Shown in pieces: positions 52,766 to 61,279 of a stretch of DNA of 64,000 nucleotides (its first letter is position 1; each line of letters begins with the position of its first letter). The stretch is taken from positions 1 through 64,000 of the forward strand of contig NZ_NHOC01000003.1 in NCBI RefSeq assembly GCF_002157465.1, in the 5' to 3' direction. Position numbers and translations under genes: made by a program. Below the pieces are notes generated by a model. That model had not been told where the DNA came from and made no database searches. It saw nothing but the letters and a program-made list of their open reading frames with translations. This stretch comes from Butyricicoccus porcorum. GTDB lineage: Bacteria > Bacillota > Clostridia > Oscillospirales > Butyricicoccaceae.

Positions 52766-53470
52766 ATGATTTTATCATATCAGGATTTGGATGTTATTGC
52801 TGATTCCATCCTCAGGGAATTCAAACCGGGCCGAGTGACACTGGACGCCATCGATGTGGAACGTCTTGCGCGGAGCTTTTTGGGTTTGCATATTCGATAT
52901 GAACGATTGTCTGACGATTTCAGCATTCTGGGGGCAACCACCTTTTCTCCGGTGGAGCTGGAATTGCTCTGTCATGGAAAAACACAGGTCATTTCACTGC
53001 CTGCGGATACTGTCCTGTTGGAGGAACGACTGTTGTTGGATAAAAAACAGCAGTTGGGCCGCCGGCGGTTTACACTGGCACATGAATGTGCCCATCAGAT
53101 TCTCCATCGGTATGAGAATGCAGACAATCCGACGCCGGAGGTACAAAAGCGTACATACTCCCTCCGTGATCTCAAATCACAGGAGGACTGGAATGAATGG
53201 CAGGCAAATGCACTGGGTGCGGCACTGCTGATGCCCAAAGCAGTCATTGCAGGCTGTATGAGGAAATACGCCTGCGGCAGGAAGCTGATCTGCTATGAAC
53301 ACGCATTTTCTTACCATGATTACTGGGTGATGAAGAACATTTGTGAAATTCTGGAGGTATCCCGCAGTGCGCTGGAAATCCGGCTGCGTCAGCTGGGATA
53401 TTTACTGGACAAACCATATACGGAATATCAGGGAACATTGGAGGTGTGGAACGATGAGGAGGACGTTTAA
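52766..53470 (+). CDS. Second ImmA/IrrE-family metallo-endopeptidase
   Basis: This is a 234-residue protein. FTLAHECAHQILHRYE carries the HExxH zinc site and WQANALGAALLMP the third ligand region. It is unrelated in detail to the ImmA at 51533. It is transcribed from the strong promoter at 52594. The start at 52766 (MILSYQDLDVIADSIL) fits the family; an in-frame ATG at 52691 with AGAGG before it is an alternative. A regulatory or anti-repressor role is likely. Confidence 0.85.
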   Translation: MILSYQDLDVIADSILREFKPGRVTLDAIDVERLARSFLGLHIRYERLSDDFSILGATTFSPVELELLCHGKTQVISLPADTVLLEERLLLDKKQQLGRRRFTLAHECAHQILHRYENADNPTPEVQKRTYSLRDLKSQEDWNEWQANALGAALLMPKAVIAGCMRKYACGRKLICYEHAFSYHDYWVMKNICEILEVSRSALEIRLRQLGYLLDKPYTEYQGTLEVWNDEEDV

Positions 53471-53690
53471 GCCGCTTACGCCGGAGATGATGCAGAAAAT
53501 CCGATGCTCCAGCGACGAGGTTTCAGGACAGAAATCCAGATTTATCAAGTGTCCGTACTGCAACAGCAAATCCATCCGGGTATTCGAGGATACCCGCGGG
53601 CATGTACAGACAAAGTGCAAGGTGTGCGGGAAGGAGACCGTTTTCGATGTTCTTTCCATGCGCAGAGTATCCTTTCGCAGGATTTCGTAA
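53454..53690 (+). CDS. Small zinc-ribbon protein
   Basis: This 78-residue protein has one zinc ribbon: CPYCNSKSIRVF, then TKCKVCGKETVF (two CxxC pairs). It overlaps the end of the ImmA gene by 17 bases, with GGAGGTG before the ATG. It resembles small phage proteins such as Com-type regulators, but the similarity is only structural. A nucleic-acid-binding role is a guess. Confidence 0.6.
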   Translation: MRRTFKPLTPEMMQKIRCSSDEVSGQKSRFIKCPYCNSKSIRVFEDTRGHVQTKCKVCGKETVFDVLSMRRVSFRRIS

Positions 53691-53739
53691 CCGGAAACGA
53701 AAAAAGAATAGAGTGAGCTGATGTAGCTGTGCTATAAGG

Positions 53740-53842
53740 GGCCGCATGATTGCGATGACTTCCTAAGCCGTAAAACTAACCAGACAGTCTTTTCAGGCTG
53801 TTGTTTACGGAACAGGTGGGCAATCATGCGGCTCTTTTTTTA
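53740..53842 (+). ncRNA. Strongly structured RNA element with terminator tail
   Basis: A perfect 13-bp outer stem (GCCGCATGATTGC, 53741-53753, with 53820-53832) encloses a second 7-bp stem (CCGTAAA 53768-53774 with TTTACGG 53804-53810). That stem holds a third one (ACAGTC 53784-53789 with GGCTGT 53796-53801). The outer stem is followed by a T-rich tail (53833-53842). This is more elaborate than a simple terminator and could be a small RNA or a regulatory leader of the mobile element. I do not recognise a known class. Confidence 0.6.
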
Positions 53843-53926
53843 TTTTCAACAAGACAAGCAAACCAATCAACAGAATAAAACAAAATATCGTGCCTGAGTT
53901 GCAATAGGGCAAAGGATATCTCATAC

Positions 53927-53971
53927 GGTTCTGGAACACGGAATGATTTGACAATCAACCGTGTACAGACC
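53927..53971 (+). ncRNA. Long hairpin upstream of the sigma-like gene
   Basis: GGTTCTG…CAGACC, ACACGG…CCGTGT and TGATT…AATCA nest into one extended hairpin with small bulges and a TGAC loop. It lies in a 185-base gene-free stretch between two terminator-like structures. A short structured RNA ending at 54063 is possible. Confidence 0.5.
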
Positions 53972-54025
53972 GCAGGAAGTACCCTCAGCCTGTTGCGCTC
54001 ATTTTTAAGACAGATATCGACCCGG

Positions 54026-54063
54026 CGGCTCTGTGTGTACTTCACATAGGGCCGTTTTTTATT
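54026..54063 (+). terminator. Terminator-like hairpin
   Basis: CGGCTCTGTGTG and CACATAGGGCCG pair with two mismatches around a short loop and are followed by TTTTTTATT. It ends about 55 bases before the sigma-like gene. Confidence 0.7.
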
Positions 54064-54116
54064 GGAAGGAGGATTCTTTGCCCCAACCGCATCCAGAGCG
54101 GAAAGGACAGAGAATC

Positions 54117-54758
54117 ATGAACAGAAAAAACGAACACATTACCTTCCAAGCACTGCGCTCCATGGTCAGGAGTACTATTGGGAAAAACAAGCCTACGCCG
54201 AAATATCTCCGGGAAAACGAAGAACCTGTGGCAGTCAGTGCAGACGGAAGTATGGCGGTATATCCCAGCGGGTTTGTCACCTACAAAAGCGTGACCGGTT
54301 CTACGGTGGTCAATCTGGCGGAATGCGGTTCGTATACATATACCTTTGATGGCGGAAAAAATGGTCTGCCGGAGAAGCATACCATTTCTGCGGAAACGCT
54401 GGAGCAAATGGAATGGAGCGTGGTCGTGGCGCTCCGGGGCGAAGAGCGGGCCGCGGAGAACAATATGAACCGGAAAGGTGACCGCACGGGAAACCGGCAG
54501 TATGCATATGAAGATGGCACTGACCCGTGGGAACAGCTCGAAAATCAGACAGAAGATGATGTGTTGGCACACATCGTTCAGCAGGACAGCATTGCGGAAC
54601 TGCTGGACTGCTTGACCGACCGCCAGCGCCGGATTGTGAAGCTGTATTTCTTTGAACAGCTGACACAGCAGCAGATTGCAGACGCATTGGGCATCCGCCA
54701 GCAGTCGGTGACCGATGCCCTGCGCGCGGCGCTGAAACGAATGCGGAAGCTTTTTTGA
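54117..54758 (+). CDS. Sigma-70 region 4-like DNA-binding protein
   Basis: This is a 213-residue protein. The C-terminal 60 residues form a sigma-70 region 4 helix-turn-helix (LTDRQRRIVKLYFFEQLTQQ, then QIADALGIRQQSVTDALR). The N-terminal half is unlike sigma region 2, so it is probably an element-encoded regulator and not a full sigma factor. AAGGACAG precedes the ATG. It heads a run of same-direction replication genes. Confidence 0.8.
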   Translation: MNRKNEHITFQALRSMVRSTIGKNKPTPKYLRENEEPVAVSADGSMAVYPSGFVTYKSVTGSTVVNLAECGSYTYTFDGGKNGLPEKHTISAETLEQMEWSVVVALRGEERAAENNMNRKGDRTGNRQYAYEDGTDPWEQLENQTEDDVLAHIVQQDSIAELLDCLTDRQRRIVKLYFFEQLTQQQIADALGIRQQSVTDALRAALKRMRKLF

Positions 54759-54854
54759 AAAATTTTTCTGTGACTGCCTGTTATTTCCGATTTCCCACGA
54801 CAGCAGGTGAAGGGGACAACTCCCTAAAATCCAAAGGGAAGGAGGCACAGCGAT

Positions 54855-55058
54855 ATGAACAGGAAATTTCATGTGGACATCAACACGCCCGGCAATCCGG
54901 GGGAGCCGGTGCTGACAGCCAGACGCATCACGCTCCGCAATCGTTTTCTGAACGCTTTGTTCGGGAAGAAACAGCAGTTTGTTATCATTCTGCCGGGCAG
55001 GATGGTGGACAGCTTCAGCGTGAAGGAGGTGCCGGATGACAGCAAATCTGACGGATAA
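54855..55058 (+). CDS. Small conserved phage/element protein, function unknown
   Basis: This is a 67-residue protein (MNRKFHVDINTPGNPGEPVL…) with a hydrophobic patch (FVIILPGRMV). AAGGAGG lies 11 bases before the ATG. It sits between the sigma-like gene and the replication genes. I recognise no domain. Confidence 0.6.
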   Translation: MNRKFHVDINTPGNPGEPVLTARRITLRNRFLNALFGKKQQFVIILPGRMVDSFSVKEVPDDSKSDG

Positions 55059-55110
55059 ACCAACTATTTTCGGACGCAGGATATCCTGCGAAGCAATGGA
55101 GGAAAACAAA

Positions 55111-55512
55111 ATGTCTGACAAAACAGGAACCTTTGATTCGGCAAAGCTGGCGGGCGGTCTGAACATGGTGTTCAGGGGATACGCGATGATTTTTGACGCG
55201 ATGGCAGAACAGGCGAAACTGCTGGAAACGGCGGCACAGGGCACGGCTCCGATTGTCCCGGAGGAACAGCCGGACAGTAACACACCGCCCTGGGAGGATG
55301 CTCCGGAAACTGCCGTGGAGCAGGATGCCCCGAAAAAGCAGATGACCAAGCAGGAATTCCTTTACACCATTCAGTCGAAGGTCACCGACCCGACAGCCCG
55401 AATTCCCGCAGACAAGGTAAAGGCACTGCTGAACAAGCACGGTTCGAGTTCGCTTTCAGCGCTCCCGCCGGAGAAATATGAAGCGTTTCTCTATGACTTC
55501 AACCGGCTGTGA
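55111..55512 (+). CDS. Hypothetical element protein
   Basis: This is a 133-residue protein with an acidic, Pro-rich middle (VPEEQPDSNTPPWEDAPE) and a helical C-terminus (KVKALLNKHGSSSLSALPPE). The ATG at 55111 follows GGAGG; an earlier ATG at 55036 overlaps the upstream gene. Its stop overlaps the region of the DUF2800 gene start. The function is unknown; the position suggests a replication accessory role. Confidence 0.55.
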   Translation: MSDKTGTFDSAKLAGGLNMVFRGYAMIFDAMAEQAKLLETAAQGTAPIVPEEQPDSNTPPWEDAPETAVEQDAPKKQMTKQEFLYTIQSKVTDPTARIPADKVKALLNKHGSSSLSALPPEKYEAFLYDFNRL

Positions 55513-55523
55513 CAGAGGGCAAA

Positions 55524-56702
55524 ATGGGAAAACATGCACTGTTATCCGCATCCTCCAGTCACAGATGGCTGAACTGCACGCCATCGGCGCGGCTGGAGGA
55601 GTACTATCCGGACACATCCACACGCTATGCGGAGGAGGGCACCGCCGCACATGAGCTGTGTGAGTACAAGGTGAAGCACTACCTGCATGGGCGGATGCCG
55701 CGCCCGCAGTCGGAGTTTTATACGGAGCAAATCGAACGCTACACCGATGTGTATCTCCATTTTTTTGCGGACACGCTGGAGGAAGTCAAACAGACCTGCC
55801 CGGTACCGCTGGTGATGGTCGAAAAACAACTGGATTATTCCAACTATGCACCCGATGGCTTCGGCACAGCAGACTGCATCATTGCCGCGGACGGAACGAT
55901 GCATGTCATCGACTTCAAGACCGGATTCCAGTATGTGGAGGTTCGGGAAAATCCACAGCTGATGCTGTACGGGCTCGGCGCACTGAATGCCTGTTCATGG
56001 ATGTATGACATTCAGCAGGTGGCACTTTCAATCGTTCAGCCACGGGTGGACAACGTGGCGACCTACACCTGTTCCGTTGAGGAGTTAATCCGGTGGGGCA
56101 ATACGTATGTCAAGCCCAGAGCGGCGCTGGCATATCAGGGAAAAGGCAAGCTGGTCCCCGGCGAACATTGTAGATTCTGCCGCCATCAGGCACACTGTGT
56201 TGCCCGTGCGGAGGAAGCATTGCATCTGGCGCAGGAGGAATTCTGCGAGCTGGACGGCACAGACAAAACCGATGCTGTCCCCAATGTGCGATTCAAGAAT
56301 CCCGCCACGCTGGATCACAGAGAGATAGAAGCGCTTCTGCCGATGCTCCACCGCATTTCTGAGTGGATTGACGAAGTGTTCGCTTATGTCTCGGAGGAAG
56401 CGATTCAGCACGGCGTCATCTGGAAGGGCTATAAAGTCGTGGAAGGGCGCTCGGTCAGACGATTTACAGACGAGAAGCAGGTGGAACAGGTAGCTGTCGC
56501 CGCAGGCTATCTGGATATTTATAAGAAAAGCCTGATTACTCTCACAGAGTTTGAAAAACTTATGGGAAAGAAGAAATTTCAGGAGATTCTGGGCGGTCTG
56601 GTCTGCCGCCCGCCGGGAAAGCTGACACTCGTGCCGGAGACAGACAAGCGTCCGGCGGTCGACCTGACCGCGGCGCCGGATGAATTTACGGCACTGGATT
56701 AA
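55524..56702 (+). CDS. DUF2800 protein, PD-(D/E)XK nuclease-like
   Basis: This 392-residue protein belongs to the phage DUF2800 family, which has a Cas4/RecB-like nuclease fold. AHELCEYKVKHYL, FGTADCIIAA, VIDFKTGF and QLMLYGLGAL give the ordered acidic and Lys residues, and GEHCRFCRHQAHC is a Cys cluster like those of Fe-S nucleases. It is presumed to act in recombination or end processing of element DNA. The ATG at 55524 follows GAGGG; a GTG at 55509 is an alternative. Confidence 0.82.
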   Translation: MGKHALLSASSSHRWLNCTPSARLEEYYPDTSTRYAEEGTAAHELCEYKVKHYLHGRMPRPQSEFYTEQIERYTDVYLHFFADTLEEVKQTCPVPLVMVEKQLDYSNYAPDGFGTADCIIAADGTMHVIDFKTGFQYVEVRENPQLMLYGLGALNACSWMYDIQQVALSIVQPRVDNVATYTCSVEELIRWGNTYVKPRAALAYQGKGKLVPGEHCRFCRHQAHCVARAEEALHLAQEEFCELDGTDKTDAVPNVRFKNPATLDHREIEALLPMLHRISEWIDEVFAYVSEEAIQHGVIWKGYKVVEGRSVRRFTDEKQVEQVAVAAGYLDIYKKSLITLTEFEKLMGKKKFQEILGGLVCRPPGKLTLVPETDKRPAVDLTAAPDEFTALD

Positions 56703-56722
56703 ATGACGAAAAGGAGTTTATT

Positions 56723-57298
56723 ATGGCAAACAATCAGAACAACAACGCAACCCGCGTACACATTCCCTGCCGCATTTCGTTTGCGAATATCTGGGAACCG
56801 AAGTCCATCAACGGCTCGGATGAGAAGTATTCCGTGTCTCTTATCATCTCCAAGGAGGACAAGCAGACGTTGCGCGCCATTCACGAAGCGGTTCAGACCG
56901 CCAAGGAAAACGGAAAGGGAAAATGGAACGGCAAGATTCCGGCAAACCTCAAACTGCCGCTGCGCGACGGCGATATTGACCGCCCGGATGACGAGGAATA
57001 CGCAAATGCGTATTTCATCAACGCCAACAACAAAGAGAAGCCGGGCATCGTAGACCGCCGTGTCCAGCCGATTACCGACCCATCTGAGGTGTACTCCGGC
57101 TGTTATTGCATTGTATCGGTGAATTTTTATCCGTTCAATGCCAATGGCAACCGCGGCGTTGCGGCTTCACTGGGCAATATCCAGAAGGTGAGCGACGGTG
57201 AACCGCTGTCCGGCCGTGTGAGCGCCATGGCGGAATTCGAGGCGCTGGAGGATGAGGAAGAGCTTATGAAGGAAGAACTGCCCGATTATCTCCGGTAA
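56723..57298 (+). CDS. DUF2815 protein, probable ssDNA-binding protein
   Basis: This 191-residue acidic protein has VHIPCRISFANIWEPKSING and SGCYCIVSVNFYPFNANGNR, the pattern of DUF2815. These OB-fold proteins are thought to bind single-stranded DNA during phage replication. The acidic C-terminus (LEDEEELMKEELPDYL) is typical of such proteins. AAGGAG precedes the ATG. It lies between the nuclease and polymerase genes. Confidence 0.82.
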   Translation: MANNQNNNATRVHIPCRISFANIWEPKSINGSDEKYSVSLIISKEDKQTLRAIHEAVQTAKENGKGKWNGKIPANLKLPLRDGDIDRPDDEEYANAYFINANNKEKPGIVDRRVQPITDPSEVYSGCYCIVSVNFYPFNANGNRGVAASLGNIQKVSDGEPLSGRVSAMAEFEALEDEEELMKEELPDYLR

Positions 57299-57366
57299 GA
57301 AGCCAGTGCAGGAGAGCGGCTGGCATCCGCCGGCCGTTCTCCGATTAGGAAGGGAGGAAGCTCGCT

Positions 57367-59358
57367 GTGAGACAGCGCATTGTCCATATTGATATTGAAA
57401 CCTTCTCGGCCGTAAACCTTGCCAAATGCGGCGTGTACCGCTATGCCGAGTCGGACAGCTTTCAGATTTTGCTCGTTGCCTATGCTTTCGATGACGGCCC
57501 GGTTCGGATTGCAGACCTTGCCAGCGGAGAGCCATTCCCGCAGGAACTGCTGGACGCCTTTTTCGATTCCGGTACGACCTGTATGGCGCACAATGCACAG
57601 TTTGAGCGCGTCTGCTTTTCCAGTTATCTGAAACGGCAGTATCCCGGAACGTATTTGCAGGAGGGCGAATTTTTGAACCCGGACGGTTGGTACTGCACGA
57701 TGGTGCAGGCGGCTGAGCTGGGGTTGCCGTTTTCGCTGGACGGTGTGGCAACCGTGCTGAAAACCGGGGAACAGAAGGACAAACGGGGCAAAGACCTGAT
57801 CCGGTACTTTTGTGTTCCGTGCAGGCCGACAAAAGCCAATGGAGGCAGAACCAGAAACCTGCCGGAGCATGATCCGCAGAAGTGGTCAGAGTTTAAAGCC
57901 TACTGCGTGCAGGATGTTGCGACTGAGCGGGACATTCACCGGAGGATGCAGCATTTTCCGCTGTCAGAAGCGGAACTTGCGTTCTATCATATGGATCAGC
58001 GCATCAATGACCGCGGCTGGAAAATAGACCTTCCGTTTGTCCGGCAGGCGATTGCCTGCGACATGCTGCACAGCGAGCAGATGACTGCCCGGGCATATGA
58101 GCTGACCGGATTGGAAAATCCAAACTCGGTGTCCCAGCTCAAGGGCTGGCTGGAAGTGCGGGGCATCCAGATGGACAGTCTGTCCAAAAAAGCGGTTGCG
58201 CAGGCGGTAAAGGAACTGGACAGCGGCGGGTGCGATGCGGAGGTACTGGAAATGCTCAAGCTCCGGCAGAAGCTGGCAAAATCGTCTGTAAAGAAATATG
58301 AAGCCTGCGAGCGGGCGGTCTGTCAGGACGGCAGGGCAAGAGGGCTGTTCCTGTTCTACGGTGCCAATCACACGGGACGGTTTACCTCCCGCCTGATTCA
58401 GGTGCAGAATCTGCCGCAAAACCATCTGGAACCGCTGGAAATCGCGCGCAATCTCGTGAAAACAGGACAGTTTGGCGCGCTGGAGTATTTTTTTGGCAAT
58501 ACGCCGCAGGTGCTTTCCGAGCTCATCCGCACGGCGTTTGTGCCGAAGGAGGGTTGCCGCTTTATCGTCGCGGACTTCTCTGCGATTGAAGCGCGGGGAC
58601 TCAGCTGGCTGGCGGGAGAGGAATGGCGTATGGAGGTTTTTCGGACGCATGGCAAGATTTACGAAGCGACCGCCGCCAATATGTTCCATATTCCCATAGA
58701 ATCCATCACCAAAACCAGCCCGGAGCGGCAGAAAGGCAAGCAGGCGGAACTGGGATGCGGATACGGCGGTTCGGTCGGCGCTCTGATCAGCATGGGCGCA
58801 CTGGAAAACGGTCTGAAGGAATCCGAACTGCAGGACATTATCGACGCATGGCGGCAGGCAAATCCGAAGATTGTACGGCTCTGGTACGATATTGACCGCG
58901 CGGCACACAAGGCAATTCGCACCGGACAGCCGCAGACCGTCGGCAAAATCTGTATCGCGTATCAGGGCGGTATGATGCTGATCCGCCTGCCGTCCGGCAG
59001 AAGACTGGTGTATATCCGTCCGAGACTGGAGCCCAACCGGTTCGGGCACATGTCAATTACCTATGAGGGCATCGGTATCGGAAACAAGTGGGAGCGGCTG
59101 GAAACCTACGGGGCAAAGCTGGTGGAGAACATTACGCAGGGCATGTGCCGGGATATTCTGGTCGAAGCCATGCGGCGCGTGGAACAGGCGGGCTTTGATA
59201 TTGTAGCCCATGTGCACGATGAAATGATTGTAGAGGTTCCAAACGGCGTGAGCAGTGTGGAGGAGATCTGCGGTATTATGTCGGTTCCGCTGGAATGGTG
59301 CGCAGACCTGCCGCTGCGGGCGGACGGCTATGAATGCCGGTTTTACAGGAAGGATTAG
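57367..59358 (+). CDS. Family A DNA polymerase of phage type
   Basis: This is a 663-residue replicative polymerase with a GTG start behind GGAGG. The N-terminal part is a DnaQ-like 3'-5' exonuclease (IVHIDIETFSAVNLAKCG, MAHNAQFERVCF). The polymerase motifs are FIVADFSAIEARGLSWLAG (motif A), the QAELGCGYGGSVGALIS region (motif B) and VAHVHDEMIVEVP (motif C, HDE). It should copy the element's genome with proofreading. A GC-rich hairpin (57315-57344) lies just upstream. Confidence 0.9.
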   Translation: MRQRIVHIDIETFSAVNLAKCGVYRYAESDSFQILLVAYAFDDGPVRIADLASGEPFPQELLDAFFDSGTTCMAHNAQFERVCFSSYLKRQYPGTYLQEGEFLNPDGWYCTMVQAAELGLPFSLDGVATVLKTGEQKDKRGKDLIRYFCVPCRPTKANGGRTRNLPEHDPQKWSEFKAYCVQDVATERDIHRRMQHFPLSEAELAFYHMDQRINDRGWKIDLPFVRQAIACDMLHSEQMTARAYELTGLENPNSVSQLKGWLEVRGIQMDSLSKKAVAQAVKELDSGGCDAEVLEMLKLRQKLAKSSVKKYEACERAVCQDGRARGLFLFYGANHTGRFTSRLIQVQNLPQNHLEPLEIARNLVKTGQFGALEYFFGNTPQVLSELIRTAFVPKEGCRFIVADFSAIEARGLSWLAGEEWRMEVFRTHGKIYEATAANMFHIPIESITKTSPERQKGKQAELGCGYGGSVGALISMGALENGLKESELQDIIDAWRQANPKIVRLWYDIDRAAHKAIRTGQPQTVGKICIAYQGGMMLIRLPSGRRLVYIRPRLEPNRFGHMSITYEGIGIGNKWERLETYGAKLVENITQGMCRDILVEAMRRVEQAGFDIVAHVHDEMIVEVPNGVSSVEEICGIMSVPLEWCADLPLRADGYECRFYRKD

Positions 59359-59367
59359 GGTGAGGAT

Positions 59368-59592
59368 ATGACAATGTTAGAAAAAGACAGCTGTGGATAT
59401 ATTCAGATCGAAACCGATGCCGTACAGTATACGCCCTGCTGTGGGCGCAGTGACCCGACCGCGTGCATGGCAATTGCGCATGTTATCCGGGAAGAAAAAC
59501 AGAGAAAGCAGCGGTCGGCAAAGCACCGATATCCCAGAGTCGGTGTCTGGCGTGCGCCGGAGCTTCGAGGTGGCAGATATGCGGGAAAGTAA
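59368..59592 (+). CDS. Small hypothetical protein
   Basis: This is a 74-residue basic protein (MTMLEKDSCGYIQIETDAVQ…) with a Cys pair (YTPCCGRSDPTAC). GTGAGGAT precedes the ATG, which follows the polymerase stop by 9 bases. It overlaps the start of the nuclease gene by 14 bases. The position is gene-like, but there is no recognisable family, so the call is tentative. Confidence 0.45.
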   Translation: MTMLEKDSCGYIQIETDAVQYTPCCGRSDPTACMAIAHVIREEKQRKQRSAKHRYPRVGVWRAPELRGGRYAGK

Positions 59593-59881
59593 GATTGAGA
59601 GAGCCCTTGTAAATGCCGTGAGAAAACAGGGCGGCATTGCGTTCAAGTTCACCAGCCAGACCATGAACGGCATACCGGACAGGCTGGTTCTGCTGCCCGG
59701 CGGACAGATCGGCTTTGTGGAGCTGAAAGCGCCGGGAAAACAGCTGCGGCTCTTGCAGAAAAAGCGCAAAGCACAACTGGAAGCGCTCGGCTTTCCGGTG
59801 TTTGTCGTGGACAGGCTGGAGCTGATCGATAAGACCATACACGCCATTGCGCATGGGAGAAAGAGAGGGGATGTCCCGTGA
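59579..59881 (+). CDS. VRR-NUC domain nuclease
   Basis: This 100-residue stand-alone VRR-NUC protein carries the motifs ESKIERALVNAVRKQGG, GIPDRLVLLPGG and GFVELKAPGKQ; the Asp and the ExK pair are the metal-binding site. Such phage proteins are structure-specific endonucleases, often encoded next to an SNF2-type helicase as here. GAGGTGG precedes the ATG at 59579. Its stop overlaps the helicase start. Confidence 0.88.
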   Translation: MRESKIERALVNAVRKQGGIAFKFTSQTMNGIPDRLVLLPGGQIGFVELKAPGKQLRLLQKKRKAQLEALGFPVFVVDRLELIDKTIHAIAHGRKRGDVP

Positions 59882-61248
59882 TATTTGAGCCGCATGCGTA
59901 TCAGCAGTTCTGCATTGAATATCTCAAACAGCATGAGACTGCCGCTCTGTTTCTGGATATGGGACTGGGAAAGACAATTATTACGCTGACTGCAATCCAT
60001 GATCTGATGCTGGATTCCTTCGATGTGAGCCGGGTGCTGGTTGTGGCACCTGTCCGAGTAGCAAAAGATACCTGGCCGAAGGAGTTGGAAAAGTGGGATC
60101 ATCTGCGGCATCTTACCATAGCGGTGGCGGTCGGAACACCAAAACAGCGAGAAGCCGCCGTCCGGCAAGATGCAATGATTACCGTCATCAACCGCGAAAA
60201 CCTGAAATGGCTGGTAGAATTTCTGCATCAAAACCGCATGCCATTCCGCTATGACATGCTTGTGATTGACGAACTGTCCGGCTTCAAATCCTACAAAAGC
60301 CAGCGCTTCAAAATCATGCGGCAGTTGCGGGCAAAGGTGCGTCGGATTGTGGGGCTGACCGGAACGCCCGCCCCGAATGGTCTGATGGATTTATGGTCGG
60401 AAATTGGGCTGTTGGACAGGGGTGAGCGGCTCGGCAGGTTTATCAGCCCGTACCGGGAACGGTATTTTACGGCATCCTCCTATAATCCGCAGACCGGAAT
60501 CGTCTATCGCTACGAACCGAAGCCGAATGCGGAGCAGGAAATCTATGACCGGATTTCTGATATCAGCATTTCCATGAAAGCCCTCGACTATCTGGACATG
60601 CCCGCGTGCGTCATGAACACCGTGCCAGTGTATCTGGATGACAGAGAGCACCGGGTGTATGAACGGCTGAAAAAGGAATATATTCTCCCGATGGCAGAAG
60701 GCGGGGATGTGGATGCCGCCAATGCCGCGGCGCTGTCCGGAAAACTCCTGCAACTGGCGGGCGGCGCGGTGTATGATGAATGCCACCATGTGAGGGAATT
60801 CCACAGTAGGAAGCTGGACGCGCTGGAGGATTTGATCGAAGCGGCGAACGGACAGCCGGTGCTGGTCGCGTATTGGTATCAGCACGAGCATGACCGTATC
60901 CATGCCCGGTTTGCGAAAGCCAGGGTGCGAGATCTTCGGGCGGAAGCAGACATCAGCGACTGGAACGCCGGAAAAATACCGGTGGCGCTGATCCATCCCG
61001 CCGCGGCTGGACACGGATTAAATTTGCAGGAGGGCGGGCATATTCTGGTCTGGTACAGCATGATCTGGAATCTGGAGCTGTATCAACAGACGAACGGCAG
61101 GCTCTGGCGGCAGGGACAGACGGAACGGGTATCAATTCACCACATTGTCACGGCGGATACGATGGATGAGGATGTGATGGAAGCGCTCAGGCAAAAGAAC
61201 ATGACACAGGAAAAGCTGATGGCTGCCGTCCGGGCGCGGGTCATCTGA
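59878..61248 (+). CDS. SNF2/DEAD-box helicase of phage type
   Basis: This is a 456-residue ATPase with a GTG start. Motif I is LFLDMGLGKTIITL, motif II is LVIDELSGFKS, motif III is VGLTGTPAPNG, and motif VI is QTNGRLWRQGQTERV. It should translocate on DNA and work with the VRR-NUC protein. The gene overlaps the nuclease gene by 4 bases. Confidence 0.9.
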   Translation: MIFEPHAYQQFCIEYLKQHETAALFLDMGLGKTIITLTAIHDLMLDSFDVSRVLVVAPVRVAKDTWPKELEKWDHLRHLTIAVAVGTPKQREAAVRQDAMITVINRENLKWLVEFLHQNRMPFRYDMLVIDELSGFKSYKSQRFKIMRQLRAKVRRIVGLTGTPAPNGLMDLWSEIGLLDRGERLGRFISPYRERYFTASSYNPQTGIVYRYEPKPNAEQEIYDRISDISISMKALDYLDMPACVMNTVPVYLDDREHRVYERLKKEYILPMAEGGDVDAANAAALSGKLLQLAGGAVYDECHHVREFHSRKLDALEDLIEAANGQPVLVAYWYQHEHDRIHARFAKARVRDLRAEADISDWNAGKIPVALIHPAAAGHGLNLQEGGHILVWYSMIWNLELYQQTNGRLWRQGQTERVSIHHIVTADTMDEDVMEALRQKNMTQEKLMAAVRARVI

Positions 61249-61279
61249 GGAAAAACGTCAGCCGGAGGAGGAACAACAT

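Noticed and set aside
54042-55349. Minus-strand open frame of 435 codons opposite the sigma-like gene and its neighbours
   Set aside because: It spans several well-supported + strand genes, is Cys/His/Phe-rich and lacks any motif.
57315-57344. GC-rich hairpin before the DNA polymerase gene as a terminator
   Set aside because: There is no T run after the stem, and the gene order suggests continuous transcription; it may only be a stable mRNA structure.
57964-59049. Minus-strand open frame of 361 codons opposite the DNA polymerase gene
   Set aside because: Antisense to the polymerase motifs; composition typical of a shadow frame.
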